This document shows positions 24,189-64,000 of a stretch of 64,000 nucleotides of DNA, one piece after another. The notes under the pieces were generated by a model that was not told the DNA's origin, ran no database searches, and was given only the letters and a program-made list of their open reading frames with translations. The position numbers and the translations under genes are program-made. Origin of the DNA: Dugong dugon (lineage: Eukaryota; Chordata; Mammalia; Sirenia; Dugongidae); assembly GCA_030035585.1 (NCBI GenBank), contig CM057482.1, positions 59,586,828-59,650,827 on the forward strand, written 5' to 3'. Numbering within the stretch: position 1 is the stretch's first letter; every line of letters begins with the position of its first letter.

Positions 24189-25316
24189 AGAGGGGCATTC
24201 ACTAACTAGAAAGTAGACAAGAATTATCTTAGGTGAAGGGAAGAACAACACACACTACAGGGGAGGTCAGCACAACTGGACTACACCAAAGCTAAGAAGT
24301 TTCCTCAATACAATCAAACACTTCAAGGGACAGAGTAGCAGGGGCAGGAGTCTAGGGACCATGCTTTCAGGGGACATCTAGGTCAACTGGCATAACAAAG
24401 TTTTTTAAGAAAATGTTCTGCATCCCACTTTGGTGAGTGGCATCTGGGGTCTTAAAAGGTTGCCAGCGGCCATCTCAGACACATTAATTGGTCCCAGCCC
24501 ACTTGGAGTAAAGAAGAATGAAGAACACCATGGACACAAGGAAAGGATTAGCCCAAGAAACAGAAAGAGCCACATAAACCAGAGACTTCATCAGCCTGAG
24601 ACCAGAAAAACCAGATGCTGCCTGGCTACCACAATGACCACCCTGACAGGGAACACAACAGAGAGTCCCTGACAGACCAGGAGAAAAGTGGTGTGCAGAA
24701 CTCAAATTCTAGTAAAAAGATCAGACTTGATGGTTTGATTGAGACTGAAGGGACACTGGAAGACATGGCCCCCAGACTCTCTGTTAGCCCAAAACTAAAA
24801 TCATTCCCAAGGCCAACTCTTCAGACAAAGATTGGACTGGACTATGGGACATAAAATGATACTCGTGAAGAGTGTGCTTCTTAACTCAAGTAAATACATG
24901 AGATTAAATGAGCAGCTCTCATCCAGAGGCGAGATGAGAAGGCAGAGAGGGTCAGGACCTGGTTGAACGGACACGGGAAATCTGCGGTGGAAAGGAGGGG
25001 TGTGCTGTCACAGTATAGGGAGAACAAGAAGGGTCACAAAACAAAGTATGTATAAATTTTTGTATGAGAGACTAACTTGAATTGTAAACTTTCACTTAAA
25101 GAACAACAATTAAAAAAAAAAAAAGAATGAAATTTACAACATCTACTTGATGGCATACAACAACAACAATCAAAATATATATCAAGATTGGTATATATTT
25201 ATATATAGCAGTAACTGCTATTATGGACTCTAAAATTATTTATGGACCCTAAAATCAAGAGAACTAAAATCTGAAAATGAATTTACAATAAGAAAAAATC
25301 TAGTAAACATTAAAAG
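24189..25316 (+). mobile_element. 5'-truncated L1 3' end plus about 190 bp of extra 3' sequence
   Basis: 24189 to about 25124 matches the 3' UTR of L1 copy 1 (compare 6990-7860, for example 'gaggtcagcacaactggact') and ends in an A run at 25113-25124. The second target-site copy, AATGTAGAACTCTG, comes only at 25317-25330, so about 190 bp beyond the poly(A) belong to the inserted unit or to a later insertion. Confidence 0.8.
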
Positions 25317-25330
25317 AATGTAGAACTCTG

Positions 25331-25920
25331 GAACTCTCATCCACTGCTAGTGGTTCCCACTTTGCAAGACATTTTTATCAGTATTTTAAGAAGTTGAACA
25401 TCCAACTGTTCCACTCCTATTCCACCCAAGAGAAATACAAGTTAATGTCCATACGAAGACATAAATGTTCACAGCAATTGTGTTTTTATAGACCCAAACT
25501 GGAAACAACCCAAATATCCATCAACAGGTGAATGAATACAGATATCAACTAACGTATAGCCATAAATGAAATTCTATTCAACAATAAAGAAGAATGAAGT
25601 ATTGATACACACAACATGGATGAATCTCCAAATAATTATACTGACTGAAAAAAGTAAGATTCAAAAATATATATACTGTATGATTCCATTTATATAAAGT
25701 TCTAGAAAATGCAAAGGGATCTATAGTGACAGAGAGCATATCACTGGTTGGGGTTGGGGAGGAGCGGTTAACGAAGGAAGGGTTAACGAAGGAAAGGAAG
25801 GGTTATGGTTATGGTGATGCTCTCATGGTGAATACATATGTCAAAATAGATTGAAGTGTGCACTTTAAATACATACAGTTTATTGTATGCCACCTATACC
25901 TGAACAAAGACGTTAAAACA
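25331..25920 (+). mobile_element. Old L1 fragment (part 4, 3' end)
   Basis: Continues the same old L1 ('ggaactctcatccactgc') through its end of ORF2 and 3' UTR ('atgccacctatacctgaac'). Contains a short GGTTAACGAAGGAAG tandem at about 25766-25800. Confidence 0.65.
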
Positions 25921-26214
25921 TAAAAAGAAGCTATACAGTGTCTACACCTAACAAAAAGTTATTATTATGAAGAATCTTCTGTATTTTCATACATGAACAA
26001 CCCTGCCAGAGTTAACCTGATCATAAAGAGAAGAATCAGTATTATATTTTCTTCTAAAATGTTCATTCAGTATGCATACAGCATATCAGAGTGCAATATA
26101 ACTTTCCATGAAGAGTTAACAAAGGTAGCACTAATCCCTAATCTGCTGGTGTTATTAAACAGATACAACGTTATAACGTAGGGAAGAAACTCACAAAATG
26201 CAAATCTATGTTAC

Positions 26215-62318
<36,104 letters not shown>

Positions 62319-62661
62319 CTGAATTTAAAAACAAAACATGTACAACATTAAATCTTCAACCTCAAACATCTCTTTACTACTGCATTGTGCACATTAAACC
62401 CTGGCGACCAGATATGGTTCCTACCAAATCAAGTACTAGACATCAAAATCTGTAAGACTCAGATAGCAAATAAGAACCAGCCTCCCACTCCCTGCTTTCT
62501 GGTCTCTGTCCTTCATCAGTTCATCTGTCTCTTAGCGCCAGCAAAAGGTACTTCCCAGATTCCTGCCCTGTGTCTAGTTCTCACATCTTCTCTTTCTTGT
62601 TATCCACTCATGGCTTCAGTAACTCCTTCCACAGACACATCCCAATATTACATTTCTAGCT

Positions 62662-62901
62662 CTTTTTTTTTTTTAATTGTTGTAGTTTAAATGAAGTTTA
62701 CATTTCAAGTTAGTCTCCCATACAAAAATTTATACATACTTTGTTATGTGACCCTAATTGCTCTCCCCTTACTGTGACAGCACACTCCTCCTTTCCACCC
62801 CTGATTCCCCATGTCCATTCAACCAGCTCCTAACCCTCTCTGCCTTCCCATCTCACCTCTGGACAGAAGCTCCCCATTTAGTCTCTTGTATCTACTTGAG
62901 A
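62662..62901 (-). mobile_element. 5'-truncated L1 3' end, minus orientation
   Basis: A plus-strand T run (62662-62674) followed by the inverse of the L1 copy 1 3' UTR ('ccatacaaaaatttatacat', 'acagcacactcctcctttcc'). ATTTCTAGCT is repeated at 62652-62661 and 62902-62911 as the target site. Confidence 0.9.
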
Positions 62902-63349
62902 ATTTCTAGCTAGCTCTTGTTCATAAAGTGACAATAATTCAAAGACATGTCATCCGGTCAGGATGTCTTTTTGTCTGTTTTAATGTGAATAGCTTTAGAT
63001 GAGGCCTTTAGTGTTCCCGTTGGCCATGGTCCCTCTAACATCTACTATGTTCTAAGCCCATTTCACACAATTTACATGATCTTACTGAGTCTTTCAAAGT
63101 ACATTAATGCTTAGTGACAACTTCAACTAATCCTCTAGACCAAGGGCCAGGAAACTTTTCTTTAAAGTACCACACAGCCTGTATCGCAATGACTACGCCA
63201 TTATAGAGCAAGAAGAGCCAAGACAGAATGTAAGTGGATGGGTGTGGCTGTGTTCCCATAAAAATGTTATTGATAATTACAGATGGCCACACTATTAATC
63301 AAACCCTGCTGTAGACAGCTCTGTGTGGATGTCCTGCTACACCAAAAGT

Positions 63350-63480
63350 GCAGGACAGTCATCCTGATTCCACTCTGCCAATAACTACTCATCAGTGTGA
63401 CCACAGAAAAGCCACTTCAGTTTCTTGGCTTCAATTTCCTGATCTTCCATAACTACAAATTCCCTTTAAGGTCCCTACCA
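63350..63480 (+). repeat. MIR SINE fragment
   Basis: 'tgtgaccacagaaaagccac', 'ggcttcaatttcctgatctt' follow the MIR core ('gtgacc...agtcact...cctcatct'). Diverged. Confidence 0.55.
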
Positions 63481-64000
63481 TCTCCAACAGTGAATGCATC
63501 TGCAGTTTCCATCAGTTTATCTCAAGCTTAGTGGCATGTTTAAAATTAAATTCACAATACCCTCTCAAGATTAAGAAACAAATAAAACACTGGGCTTTCT
63601 TACTTTTGTCAAAGACGCTATTCACTACTCTTTCCAATAATATAAGCTTGAAACATCAATCACCTCTAACTTTTCACTGGTTTCCTATAAAGTTATCATC
63701 TAAAAGACTAGTGTCTACTAGACTCTTTCTTTCAAACTTCTATGCTTTCCCCAGGAAGATACCTCACCTCTTGACACAAGAGCAAGTCCTCCATCTCTAT
63801 TATACCTGTGTTTCGGTACTCGTGCACTTCACTAGTAGATTTTATCCTGAATCCCAATCCTTATATCATGCATTTCCCCCACCACAGCTTTCCAAGCTGA
63901 CCTTAATCCCACCCTGGTTCACAGTGTTCTACCACACGACCTCCTCAGCCTTGCCAGCTGCATCCCATTCCTCTCAGTTACAAGCCCCGAACACCTGCCA
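63481..64000 (-). other. HERC2: HERC2 intron, window edge, no feature recognised
   Basis: No exon, repeat or control element recognised; the next upstream HERC2 exon must lie beyond 64000 or is too short or diverged for me to see. Confidence 0.4.

Overview
The window is nuclear DNA of a placental mammal, most likely an elephant or a close afrotherian relative. The lineage call rests on the repeats: tRNA-derived AfroSINEs, RTE-type LINEs that share the 'gagtcggttccgactcatag' type 3' end, and an L1 family whose 5' end reads 'ggggccaagatggcag'. The RTE, AfroSINE and MaLR family names come from memory of consensus sequences, not from a search.

The only host gene I can support is HERC2 (giant HECT/RCC1 E3 ubiquitin ligase), read on the minus strand from about 62.3 kb down to 26.2 kb. 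Twenty-one internal coding exons can be placed with GT-AG splice sites and matching phases. Together they give 2,988 coding nt (996 codons, roughly human residues 2350-3350). In protein order they encode a linker, a UBA-like segment, the CPH domain, a MIB/HERC2-like barrel, the ZZ zinc finger, the DOC (APC10-like) domain, an acidic linker and the whole second RCC1-like propeller (RLD2). No frameshift or stop was found, so this looks like the functional gene and not a HERC2 duplicon. The start codon, the 5' exons, RLD3 and the HECT exons lie outside the window.

Region by region: 1-26.2 kb holds no exon I can recognise. It is part of one very large HERC2 intron (or sequence beyond it) packed with nested transposons. 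These include two nearly full-length but dead L1 copies (311-7863 and 10061-18128), each with a clear target-site duplication (TSD); a MaLR provirus with both LTRs (20118-22019); an RTE copy (22804-24082) that itself carries a 130-bp palindromic MITE-like element; a 5'-truncated L1 (24189-25316); and older L1 fragments between them. 26.2-40.8 kb is the gene-dense part with 13 exons (RLD2 and DOC) plus AfroSINEs, a Tigger-like DNA transposon and L2/L1 relics. 40.8-49.7 kb is one intron holding an internally deleted L1 interrupted by two AfroSINEs and a solo MaLR LTR, then another solo LTR and two opposed L1 fragments. 49.7-55.2 kb holds seven exons (ZZ, barrel, CPH, UBA-like). 55.2-62.2 kb is an intron dominated by a near full-length RTE (57400-60554). 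62.2-64 kb has one exon, a short antisense L1 tail and a MIR.

No CRISPR, operon, RNA gene or new protein-coding system is visible. The parts worth a second look are the fine structure of the nested insertions (TSDs, a possible 3' transduction, a TA-flanked MITE) and a possible in-frame alternative acceptor in HERC2.
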